Positions 31,150 to 38,758 of a stretch of 40,353 nucleotides of DNA are shown here, one piece after another; position 1 is the stretch's first letter, and each line of letters starts with the position of its first letter. Source of the stretch: a virus; IMG/VR virus record IMGVR_UViG_3300034358_000144, positions 1 to 40,353 of that record; one strand, given 5' to 3'. A model generated the notes under the pieces. It did not search any database and was not told the origin of the DNA. It was given only the letters and a program-made list of their open reading frames with translations. The position numbers were made by a program, and so were the translations under genes.

Positions 31150-31361
31150 GCGACCATCCCCGCCGCGAGGAAGCAGGCGCCGAGGAAGTAGACGGCGAAG
31201 CCGCCGAGGATCAGGAGGATGCCGATGACGAGGTTGCGCAGGCCGACGCGCTGGGTCGGCGGGTCGCCGATCGTCGGGAAGGCGATCATCGACACGATGA
31301 TGCCGGCGGCGATCGCCACCACTCCGACAATCAACATCAGGGCGCCGAGAAGCGCGAGCAC
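31146..31361 (-). CDS. Small two-TM membrane protein, holin candidate
   Basis: A 71-residue protein from GTG 31361, which has AAGGA six bases upstream. Two hydrophobic segments (LALLGALMLIVGVVAIAAGIIVSMIAF and LVIGILLILGGFAVYFLGACFLAAGMV) are separated by a short polar loop (PTIGDPPTQRVG). It is inserted between M and L, an unusual place. Its size and two-helix topology fit a class II-type holin or antiholin; function not established. Confidence 0.6.
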   Translation of the reverse strand: MLALLGALMLIVGVVAIAAGIIVSMIAFPTIGDPPTQRVGLRNLVIGILLILGGFAVYFLGACFLAAGMVA

Positions 31362-31367
31362 GGGCAA

Positions 31368-31478
31368 TCCTTCATCGAAGCCGGTTGCCGGGGGTGGGGA
31401 TCGGACTGCCGACGGCCCTCAGCCCGAAGGCCCTCCCGTCGCGTGCGATCCGCCCCCGGTCGCCGGGGGGCGAGCTTG
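31368..31478 (-). other. Non-coding gap with hairpin between M and membrane protein
   Basis: A 111-bp gap without a gene. Positions 31451-31472 form a strong hairpin, CGCCCCCGG with CCGGGGGGCG, just past the M stop. No T-run follows, so it may limit but not stop late transcription. Confidence 0.35.
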
Positions 31479-32348
31479 TCAGGCCTGCAGAGCAGGCGCG
31501 GCCTCGAGGAGCTTCTCGAGCCGCTTGATCTTTTCCTTGGCGCCGACGCGCGCGTTGAGCTGCACGGCGCGGCGAAGCGGCACGAGCGCCGCTTCGCACC
31601 CCGTGCGCAGATCCGGCGACGCCGGGTCGAGCCCCTCGGCGACGCGCGCCAGCTCGAACCCGATCGCCTTGAGCAGCTTGGCGCGGATTTGATCGTGCAT
31701 GTCGGCTTCGGCCGTCATTGTCTCGACGCGGCGGAGCACCTCGAGGTCGAACGTCTCGCCGGCGAGCTGCGCGGCGAGCGCGGCGGTGGCGATCTCCTCG
31801 GTGATCAGCGACGCGGCGTCGCGCTCGTAGCGGCCCGGCATCGGGATGCCGAAGCGCAGGACGTGCGCGGCGAGCTGCAGCGCATCGTCGAACATGCCGA
31901 CGTCGATCAGCCACACCATGATCGTGGGGGTGACCTCTTCGGGCACTGCCGCGCCGCGCTCGGCGGCGCCGGTGAGCACGCCGATCACCCAATCGCGATA
32001 CGCCGGGAGCATCTCGCGCTTCGCGGCGACCTTCGCGTCGATCGACTTGATTTCCTTGAGGCGGCGCAGATCGTGGATCAGGCGGAGCATGATCTGCTGC
32101 GCGGCCTGATCTTCCGGCGAACCGGTGTTGGTCTCGACGGCAACCGTCGCGGCGGCCACGGCGGCGGCATCGAAGCCGAGGCCGAGCACTCGGGCCTTGT
32201 GCGCCCGCGCCAGACTGTAGCCGGGCTCGCCGGGCGCGGGAACGCGCCGCTCCGCTACGGGCTCGATGGTGAGCCCGCCCTCCGATGCAGCGCTATCCGC
32301 CGATTGTGCGGCCAGGGTTCGTTCCCGGTGCTGGCGAGCGAGGCTCAT
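31479..32348 (-). CDS. M: Terminase small subunit M
   Basis: A 289-residue P2 gpM homologue, which with gpP cuts DNA at cos. It begins MSLARQHRERTLAAQ. Residues about 75-130 (AQQIMLRLIHDLRRLKEIKSIDAKVAAKREMLPAYRDWVIGVL) and MVWLIDVGMFDDALQLAAHVLRFGIPMP are family hallmarks. The start ATG 32348 has AGGA seven bases upstream. Confidence 0.93.
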   Translation of the reverse strand: MSLARQHRERTLAAQSADSAASEGGLTIEPVAERRVPAPGEPGYSLARAHKARVLGLGFDAAAVAAATVAVETNTGSPEDQAAQQIMLRLIHDLRRLKEIKSIDAKVAAKREMLPAYRDWVIGVLTGAAERGAAVPEEVTPTIMVWLIDVGMFDDALQLAAHVLRFGIPMPGRYERDAASLITEEIATAALAAQLAGETFDLEVLRRVETMTAEADMHDQIRAKLLKAIGFELARVAEGLDPASPDLRTGCEAALVPLRRAVQLNARVGAKEKIKRLEKLLEAAPALQA

Positions 32349-32400
32349 TGCGGTGTCCTGTTTCGGAGGGGGGCTACGGGTGGCAGGCGTGAGCCGGCGA

Positions 32401-33450
32401 TCAGGCCGGCTTCTTGCCCATGACGATGTTCTCGACGAGCGCGCACAGGCCGTAATCCTCGACGACATAGGCCTCGTTGACGCTCTCGTAATTCTCGACC
32501 TGGTCGAGCGCGGGCTCGTCCTTGAGCAGGCGGCGGCGGGTGCCCTCCTGCTCATAGATCGACAGGTTATCGAGGCGGGTGATCAGCAGCTTGCCGGCGG
32601 GGAAGCCGGGGACGCGAACCGCCTGCAGGCCGCCGACCTTCTTGGTCGAGAGCAGCACGTCGCGCGCGAGCATTTCGGTCGCCTTGTCGCCGGCGGCGTT
32701 GACGATGTTGAAATACTTGTCGTGGACCAGGTCGCGCCCGCAGATCACGACCAGCTCGGTATCGTCGCGGTTCCACTCGTCGAGCAGCTCGACCGCGTCG
32801 AACACGACCGCGTCGAGATTGACATAGTCGACCTCGGTGCCGACCTCGCCCTCGGCGACATAGACGGCCTTGGTCGGATCGACGGTGAGGCCGCCGTCGG
32901 AGAGAACGCGTGCGGCGGCGAAGGTCCGGATTTTGTAGAGCCAGCCCTTGTTGACATCCTGCAGCAGCGGGTTGGCGGCGCGATCGGTGGCGGCGGCGAC
33001 CGAGGTGCCGTTCCAGCCGATCAGGATGCGATCGAGCCCCTGGCGCTTGGTGATCGCGTTGCGCACCATCTGCTGAAACTCGGGCTTGTGCGCCCAGGCA
33101 TCGAGCGTCGCGTACTTGATCGCGCTGTCGAAATTGGTCTGCTCGCAGCGGTAGCGACCGCCGTCCGACGTATCGTGCGCCGCCGTCGGGGTGCGGCGGT
33201 TGCCCGCGGCGGTGTTCGTGCGGCCCGCGATCGTGCGGGTGACGCCGACGCCGACCTTGTCGCCTTCCTGCGCGATCACGCTGATCACGTTGATGCGCGA
33301 GAGGAAATCGCTCTGCGCCTGCTGCACCTCGATCAGCTTCTGCTGGACGGAGGGCGCGACGGTGAACTGCTCGTTCGCCGATGCGACGGCGCTCAGTAGG
33401 GCGATCTGCGAGCAGTAGGAGTGATAGAGGGCGCGGGTGGCATTACGCAT
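32401..33450 (-). CDS. N: Major capsid protein N
   Basis: A 349-residue P2 gpN-family capsid protein. It contains NINVISVIAQEGDKVGVGVTRTIAGRTNT-type segments, KGWLYKIR and GRDLVHDKYFNIVN, LDNLSIYEQEGTRRR and ENYESVNEAYVVEDYGL. The start ATG 33450 has AGGAG seven bases upstream. In P2 the N-terminus is removed by the gpO protease; the same is expected here. Confidence 0.95.
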   Translation of the reverse strand: MRNATRALYHSYCSQIALLSAVASANEQFTVAPSVQQKLIEVQQAQSDFLSRINVISVIAQEGDKVGVGVTRTIAGRTNTAAGNRRTPTAAHDTSDGGRYRCEQTNFDSAIKYATLDAWAHKPEFQQMVRNAITKRQGLDRILIGWNGTSVAAATDRAANPLLQDVNKGWLYKIRTFAAARVLSDGGLTVDPTKAVYVAEGEVGTEVDYVNLDAVVFDAVELLDEWNRDDTELVVICGRDLVHDKYFNIVNAAGDKATEMLARDVLLSTKKVGGLQAVRVPGFPAGKLLITRLDNLSIYEQEGTRRRLLKDEPALDQVENYESVNEAYVVEDYGLCALVENIVMGKKPA

Positions 33451-33493
33451 CGGGGGGCTCCTGGCGGAAAAGGCTTGGGGGCTCGGGTGTCGA

Positions 33494-34318
33494 TCAGCAG
33501 TCGGTGAGGACGGCGGCGGTGCCGCCGGTGGCCGGCTGCCGGTTGAAGCCGGGCTGCTCGGTCTTTTCGAGCTGGCCCTTGAGGGTCGCGAAGTCCGACT
33601 GCAGTGTTGCCTGCGCGTCGGTGACGGGCTTGAGCGCCGCGACGATCGAGGCGGAGACGGTCTTGCCCATCTCGGTAGCGAAGGCCGCGAGGTTGTCGTT
33701 CGCCGGCGTCTCGCGCTTCGGCTCTTCCTTCGGCTTCTCCGGCTCCTCGCCCTTGAACTTGGCAGTGAGCGCGGCGAAGAAGCCGGCGATCGCGCCTTCG
33801 ACCTTGGTCGGGTCCGCCGGGGCTGCATCGAACTCGAGCGCGATACCCTCGTTGCCCGAGGAGAAGACGGTTCCGGGGGCAGCTCGCGAGAAGTTGAGCT
33901 TCTGGGTGGCGATGCTGGCAGGGTTGTCGGTGAAGGCGATGTTGACGATGCCGACTTGCTGGGCGCCCGCGTAATCGGGGGTCAACTCGACCGAAGGGAA
34001 GGGCTTCTGCCCCTTGCTGGCCAGCTCGACGAGCGGGTTGAGGGCATCGACCTGCGCGTACAGCGCGCGGCGCTTCTCGGTCTTGCCGGCGATGACGATA
34101 TCGTCGGTCTGCGCCCGAACCGCGATGACGTCGCCATAGCGGTTGAACGGCGGCTCGGGGCTGAAACCGCTGATGTGCTCGATGTTGATGCCGGGCGTGT
34201 ACGTCTCGATGTTGAAGGTCGCGACGATCTGATCGACCATCTCCGCGGTGACGACGCGCCCGTCGCTGATGGTCTGGCCTTCGACGAAGGCGCGGAAGAA
34301 CTTGCTCTTGGTGCCCAT
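33494..34318 (-). CDS. O: Capsid scaffolding protein and serine protease O
   Basis: A 274-residue P2 gpO homologue with an N-terminal protease and C-terminal scaffold. The triad is Asp19, His48 (INIEHISG) and Ser109 (FPSVELTPDY), equivalent to P2 Asp19, His48 and Ser107. The C-terminal half is Lys/Glu-rich (EEPEKPKEEPKRE) and helical. The start ATG 34318 is 98 bp from the near end of repeat 3. It processes itself and the capsid. Confidence 0.94.
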   Translation of the reverse strand: MGTKSKFFRAFVEGQTISDGRVVTAEMVDQIVATFNIETYTPGINIEHISGFSPEPPFNRYGDVIAVRAQTDDIVIAGKTEKRRALYAQVDALNPLVELASKGQKPFPSVELTPDYAGAQQVGIVNIAFTDNPASIATQKLNFSRAAPGTVFSSGNEGIALEFDAAPADPTKVEGAIAGFFAALTAKFKGEEPEKPKEEPKRETPANDNLAAFATEMGKTVSASIVAALKPVTDAQATLQSDFATLKGQLEKTEQPGFNRQPATGGTAAVLTDC

Positions 34319-34405
34319 GGCGGTGCGGTCCCTCGGATCGTTCGATGCTGGCGGCCAAGCCGCGCTGACCGGGCGAACAGGGACCGAAGGGGCCGTTATT
34401 CTCAA

Positions 34406-34446
34406 GCGAGCGCCCTTGTAGAGCCGCGTTCTACAAGGGCGCTCGC
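34406..34446. promoter_or_regulatory. Late inverted repeat 3, extended (candidate Ogr-type activator site between O and P)
   Basis: The core CTTGTAGA-N7-TCTACAAG (34415-34437) is extended to perfect 17-bp arms (34406-34422 and 34430-34446). It lies in the divergent O/P region, as the P2 late promoters do, and probably serves both directions. Read toward P the spacer is GCCGCGT, the same as repeat 2 toward J. It could also form a strong RNA hairpin. Confidence 0.72.
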
Positions 34447-34485
34447 TCCGATGCCGATCGCCGGCGTGGCTAGGTTCGCCGCGCA

Positions 34486-36612
34486 ATGGCCAAGCTACCG
34501 CCCGATCATGAGATGCCGCTTCCGCCGGCGACGATGCCGATCCCGGTCGACGCGCGTCGGCAGGCGCGCAGCCTCTATTGGCGGGGCTGGGGCGTCACCC
34601 AGATCGCCGACGAACTGAGCCTCAAGCGATCGACGGTCGAGGCGTGGAAGCAGCGCGACGGGTGGGACAAGGCGCCTTCGCTCACCAAGGTCGAGGATGC
34701 GCTCGAGTGCCGCATCAACACCCTGATCGCCAAGGAAAACAAGACCGGGACCGATTTCAAGGAAATCGACCTGCTGATGCGCCAGGTGACCGCCGCCGCG
34801 CGCATCCGGCGCTTCGAGGCACCCGGCGGGCACGAGGGCGACCTCAACGACAAGGTCGCCAACCGCAACCCCGCCGACCGCAAGAAGCCGGCGAAGAATC
34901 ACTTCACCGAGGAGCAGGTCGAGCAACTCCAAGAAATCTTCGAAGACGAGTTGTTCGGCTATCAGGAGGATTGGTGGGCGGCGAAGGATCAGCGCACCCG
35001 CATGATCCTCAAATCGCGTCAGATCGGCGCGACCTGGTATTTCGCGCGCGAGGCGCTGCTGGACGCGCTACGCGGCGGCGGCAATCAGATTTTCCTGTCG
35101 GCCTCGAAGTCGCAGGCGCACATATTCCGCAACTACATCGTCCAATTCGCCGCGCGCGTCGGGGTGAAGCTGCAGGGCGACCCGATCGTGCTCACCTCCG
35201 ATCTGATCCCCGAGGGCGAGCCGGCGGCCGAGCTGATCTTCCTCGGCACCAATGCCCGCACGGCGCAGGGCTATCACGGCAATTTCTACTTCGACGAGTT
35301 CTTCTGGACCTATGGCTTCGAGGAGCTGAACAAGGTCGCCAGCGGAATGGCGATGCACAAGCGCTGGCGCCGCACCTATATCTCGACGCCGTCGAGCATC
35401 GCGCATCAGGCGCACCCCTATTGGACCGGCGAGCGGCGCAACCGGCGCGTCAAGAAGGCCGACCGGATCGAGATCGACGTCAGCCACGCCACGCTTAAGG
35501 GCGGGCACCTCTGCTCGGACAATATCTGGCGCCAGATCGTGACGATCGAGGATGCCGCCGAGCGCGGCTGCGATCTGTTCGATATCGACGAGCTGCGCAT
35601 CGAGTACGCCCCCGACGAATTCGCCAACCTGCTGATGTGCCAGTTCGTCGACGACACGCTCTCGGCTTTCAAGTTCAACGAGCTGCAGCGCTGCTCGGTC
35701 GATGCGCTGGTCGAATGGATCGACGTCAATCCGATCGGCAAGGCGCCGGTCGGCCGCCGCGAGGTGTGGGCGGGCTATGATCCGCAAGAGAGCGAGGACG
35801 GCGACAACGCGGCGCTGGTGATCGCGCTGCCGCCGACGGGGCCGCAGGGCAAGTTCCGGCTGCTCGAGCGTCATCAGTTCCGCGGGCTCGACTTCGAAGC
35901 GCAGGCGGACGCGATCAAGGGACTGCTCGCCCGCTACAACTGCACCTATCTGGGGATCGACGCCAACGGCGTCGGCGCCGGCGTCTATCAAATCCTCGCC
36001 AAGCCGAGCAGCGGCATCCGCGGCCTCGTGAAGATCGAATATTCGGTCGAGGCCAAGGCGGCGATGGTGATGAAGGCGCAGCACACCTTCTCGCGCCAGC
36101 GCGTCGAGTTCCCCGCCGAATGGATCGACCTGCAGTCGTCGTTCCTGTCGATCAAGAAGGCGCTCACCGCGAGCGGGCGGGCGATCACCTTCAAGGCGAG
36201 CCGCACCGAGGCCGTCGGCCATGCCGACCTCGCTTGGGCGGCGATGCACATTTTCATCAACGAACCCCTGGACGGCAAGGCGCGGCCGAAGACGCGCATG
36301 GAGATTATCGATGGCGAAGCGGAGCAAGCAGCGGGATCGGGCATCGACTCCGGCGGCGGGTGGGGAGCTGGCCGCTATGTCGACGTCCTCGGCGGCGATC
36401 GGGGCTTTCAGCTTCGGCGACCCCGAGCCCGTGCTCAACCGGCGCGAGATCATGGATTTGCTCGAGTGCCAAATCGCCGGGCGCTGGTACGAGCCGCCGA
36501 TCCCACTCGACGGGCTCGCGCGCGCCTATCGCGTTTCGCCGCACCACAGCTCGGCAATCCAGCTCAAGCGCAACCTGCTCGTCGCGTCGTTCGAGCCGTC
36601 GCCGCAGCTTAG
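34486..36612 (+). CDS. P: Terminase large subunit P (ATPase and nuclease), runs into Q
   Basis: A 708-residue reading frame, of which about 610 residues match P2 gpP. An N-terminal HTH (SLYWRGWGVTQIADELSLKRSTVEAW), the Walker A-like LKSRQIGAT at about 175-182 and Walker B FYFDEFFW at about 268 make up the ATPase. The nuclease domain holds GYDPQESEDGDNAALV at about 430 and LGIDANGVGAGVYQIL. The conserved part ends at about RPKTRMEIIDGEAEQ. The last 100 residues overlap portal gene Q out of frame and are Arg/Ala-rich, so the natural stop seems lost or displaced. The ATG is 60 bp from the centre of repeat 3. Confidence 0.92.
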   Translation: MAKLPPDHEMPLPPATMPIPVDARRQARSLYWRGWGVTQIADELSLKRSTVEAWKQRDGWDKAPSLTKVEDALECRINTLIAKENKTGTDFKEIDLLMRQVTAAARIRRFEAPGGHEGDLNDKVANRNPADRKKPAKNHFTEEQVEQLQEIFEDELFGYQEDWWAAKDQRTRMILKSRQIGATWYFAREALLDALRGGGNQIFLSASKSQAHIFRNYIVQFAARVGVKLQGDPIVLTSDLIPEGEPAAELIFLGTNARTAQGYHGNFYFDEFFWTYGFEELNKVASGMAMHKRWRRTYISTPSSIAHQAHPYWTGERRNRRVKKADRIEIDVSHATLKGGHLCSDNIWRQIVTIEDAAERGCDLFDIDELRIEYAPDEFANLLMCQFVDDTLSAFKFNELQRCSVDALVEWIDVNPIGKAPVGRREVWAGYDPQESEDGDNAALVIALPPTGPQGKFRLLERHQFRGLDFEAQADAIKGLLARYNCTYLGIDANGVGAGVYQILAKPSSGIRGLVKIEYSVEAKAAMVMKAQHTFSRQRVEFPAEWIDLQSSFLSIKKALTASGRAITFKASRTEAVGHADLAWAAMHIFINEPLDGKARPKTRMEIIDGEAEQAAGSGIDSGGGWGAGRYVDVLGGDRGFQLRRPRARAQPARDHGFARVPNRRALVRAADPTRRARARLSRFAAPQLGNPAQAQPARRVVRAVAAA

Positions 36613-37363
36613 CCGCGAGGCGTTCGGCGCCGCGGTGCAGGATGACCTGGTGTTCGGCAACGCCTATCTCGAGGATCGGCGCAACTTGCTGGGCGGGACG
36701 CTCCGCTACGTCCATGCGCTCGCCAAATATGTGCGGCGTGGCGTCGAGGCGGGGCAATATTTCTTCGTGCCTAGCTTCCGGCAGGAGTCCGAATTTCGGC
36801 CCGGCAGCGTGTTCCAGCTCCGCCAAGCCGATATCAATCAGGAAATATACGGCGTGCCGGAATATCTGAGCGCGCTGCAGTCGGCCTTGCTCAACGAGGC
36901 GGCGACGCTTTTCCGCCGGCGCTATTACCTCAACGGCAGCCACGCGGGCTATATCCTCTACGCCACCGGCGAGATCGATGAGGCCGACACGACCGCGCTC
37001 AAGGAAGCGCTCAAGAAGTCGCGGGGGCCGGGCAATTTCCGCAACCTGTTCGTCCATGCGCCGAACGGGAAGGAAGGCAGCCTCAAAATCCTGCCGATCG
37101 CCGAGGTGGGCGCCAAGGACGAGTTTCTCGGGATCAAGAATGCGACCCGCGACGACGTGCTCGCCGCGCACCGCGTGCCGCCGGCGCTGCTCGGGATCGT
37201 GCCGGCGCAGGGCACGACGCCGGGCAATCCGCTTCAATCGGTCGATATGTTCTTCGAGCTGGAAATACTGCCGCTGCAGACCCGCTGGCTGCAGTTCAAC
37301 GAGTGGGCGGGGCGCGAGGTGATCCGCTTTCGCGAAAGGAAACCCGCCGCCGCGGCGGCATGA
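36311..37363 (+). CDS. Q: Portal protein Q
   Basis: A 350-residue P2 gpQ-family portal vertex protein. It starts MAKRSKQRDRAST at ATG 36311 with GGAG seven bases upstream. Conserved segments are FSFGDPEPVLNRREIMDLLEC, HHSSAIQLKRNLL, DDLVFGNAYLE and NLFVHAPNGKEGSLKI, then HRVPPALLGIVP. It overlaps the open frame of P by 302 bp. Longer in-frame starts from 36221 are rejected. Confidence 0.94.
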   Translation: MAKRSKQRDRASTPAAGGELAAMSTSSAAIGAFSFGDPEPVLNRREIMDLLECQIAGRWYEPPIPLDGLARAYRVSPHHSSAIQLKRNLLVASFEPSPQLSREAFGAAVQDDLVFGNAYLEDRRNLLGGTLRYVHALAKYVRRGVEAGQYFFVPSFRQESEFRPGSVFQLRQADINQEIYGVPEYLSALQSALLNEAATLFRRRYYLNGSHAGYILYATGEIDEADTTALKEALKKSRGPGNFRNLFVHAPNGKEGSLKILPIAEVGAKDEFLGIKNATRDDVLAAHRVPPALLGIVPAQGTTPGNPLQSVDMFFELEILPLQTRWLQFNEWAGREVIRFRERKPAAAAA

Positions 37364-37367
37364 GACT

Positions 37368-37396
37368 CCCCGCTCGGCCAGGTCGGCCGAGCGGGG
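37368..37396 (+). terminator. Hairpin after Q, possible terminator
   Basis: Perfect 12-bp arms CCCCGCTCGGCC and GGCCGAGCGGGG enclose a 5-bp loop, immediately after the Q stop. There is no T-run, so a factor-independent terminator is not certain. A second weaker hairpin (CCCGG-TTTTCG-CCGGG) lies at about 37470-37490. Confidence 0.45.
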
Positions 37397-37517
37397 GCAA
37401 GTCGGGTGGCGGCCCGGCTCACCGACGAGAATAGCCTCGCCACGACTGATCGGCCAGTCGGCCGTCCCGCACCCGGTTTTCGCCGGGCGGGCAATCCAAG
37501 AAGGCGAGAAATCCAAC

Positions 37518-38315
37518 ATGTCTAGTACCAGCGTTCGGCCTGTCGCACCCGCGGCGGGCTATATCGGCGGCAAGCGCAATCTGGCGGGCCGCCTCGTGCG
37601 TATCATCGACCAACTCGAGCACGACCTCTATGCCGAGCCTTTCGTCGGCATGGGCGGCGTTTTCCTGCGCCGGCGGCGTCGCCCGCGGGCCGAGGCGATC
37701 AACGACGTCTCGGGCGACGTGGCGACCTTCTTCCGCGTGCTGCAGGAGCACTACCCCTATTTCATCGATATGCTGCGCTTTCGGGTGGCGAGCCGGGCCG
37801 AGTTCGAACGGCTGCGCGCCTTGCCACCCGAGCGGCTCACGGATCTGCAGCGAGCGGCGCGCTTCCTCTATCTGCAGCGGCTTTCGTTCGGCGGGCGGGT
37901 GCAGGGGCGCGTGTTCGGCGTCGATTCCTCGCAGGGCGCGCGGTTCAACATCACCAAGATAGAGCCGATGCTCGCCGACATTCACGAGCGGCTTGCCGGC
38001 GTCGTGATCGAGCAGCTCGGCTATGGTGACTTCATCCGGCGCTATGATCGCCCTGGCGCGCTGTTCTACCTCGACCCGCCCTATTGGGGGAACGAGCGCG
38101 ACTATGGCGCCGACGCGTTTGGGCGTGCCGACTTCGAGACGCTGGCCGCCCAGCTCGCGGGGATCAAGGGGCGCTTCCTGCTGTCGATCAACGACACGCC
38201 GGGAGTGCGCGAGACCTTCGCGGCGTTCCAGCTCGAGGAGATCGAGACGACGTACACCGTCGCGCGCGGCGCGGCGAGCAAGGCGGCCGAGCTGATCATC
38301 AGCAACCGCGGCTGA
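37518..38315 (+). CDS. DNA adenine methylase, D12 class (Dam-like)
   Basis: A 265-residue D12-class N6-adenine methyltransferase. The SAM-binding GYIGGKRNLA is at about 14-23, EPFVGMGGVF at about 40-49 and the catalytic DPPYWGNE at about 185-192. This alpha-class motif order distinguishes it from the beta-class enzyme at 1550-2242. It is separated from Q by 154 bp and belongs to the rightward late side. It may protect packaged DNA from restriction. ATG 37518 has GCGAG nine bases upstream. Confidence 0.9.
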   Translation: MSSTSVRPVAPAAGYIGGKRNLAGRLVRIIDQLEHDLYAEPFVGMGGVFLRRRRRPRAEAINDVSGDVATFFRVLQEHYPYFIDMLRFRVASRAEFERLRALPPERLTDLQRAARFLYLQRLSFGGRVQGRVFGVDSSQGARFNITKIEPMLADIHERLAGVVIEQLGYGDFIRRYDRPGALFYLDPPYWGNERDYGADAFGRADFETLAAQLAGIKGRFLLSINDTPGVRETFAAFQLEEIETTYTVARGAASKAAELIISNRG

Positions 38316-38351
38316 TCGGCGGCGCTTGCCGGGGGGCGAGCATTGACCAGG

Positions 38352-38675
38352 TCAACCGCGCAGCGATCGCTTGAGGCGCTCGAACGCTTCCTTGGTCGCC
38401 GGGCCTATGGGTGCGCCGGCGTCGGGCGGCATGTGCGACGCGCCGATCGTCATCACCTTCGATCTGCAGCGCGAGCAGCGCAGGTGACGCTCGAGGGCGA
38501 TGAAGCCGGTGCGCCACAGCTTGAGCCTCGCCAAGCGGAGCATCGGCGCGGGCTCGACCAAGCGGGTATGGCCGCAGCTCTTGCAGCGGATCGACACGGT
38601 GAGCCCCTCGCGCACCACGTCCTCTAGCCCGTCGCAGCTCACGCGGCGCCGGCGATCCTCCTGCGACTCGCCCAT
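38352..38675 (-). CDS. Zinc-ribbon protein, function unknown
   Basis: A 107-residue protein from ATG 38675; a GTG further in (near VSCDGLEDVV) could be the real start, since GGAGG lies upstream of it. Two CxxC pairs (IRCKSCGHTR and LRCSRCRSK), about 35 residues apart, make a zinc ribbon. The rest is basic and helical. It lies between the D12 methylase and the cos-like region on the opposite strand to both P/Q and the methylase. Confidence 0.6.
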   Translation of the reverse strand: MGESQEDRRRRVSCDGLEDVVREGLTVSIRCKSCGHTRLVEPAPMLRLARLKLWRTGFIALERHLRCSRCRSKVMTIGASHMPPDAGAPIGPATKEAFERLKRSLRG

Positions 38676-38758
38676 GCGCTTAGGATAACGAGAACATCAT
38701 GAGAACGAAACGGCGCGGGGATGCTCGAAGCCGCCCCGATCAGCCGCCCCGGCGCTGC

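Noticed and set aside
35068-36453. A 461-codon minus-strand frame opposite terminase P
   Set aside because: Shadow; P has ATPase and nuclease motifs.
31462-38341. A 14-bp identical sequence (GCCGGGGGGCGAGC) at 31462 and 38328
   Set aside because: G-rich and short, likely by chance in this base composition; no shared context except gene ends.
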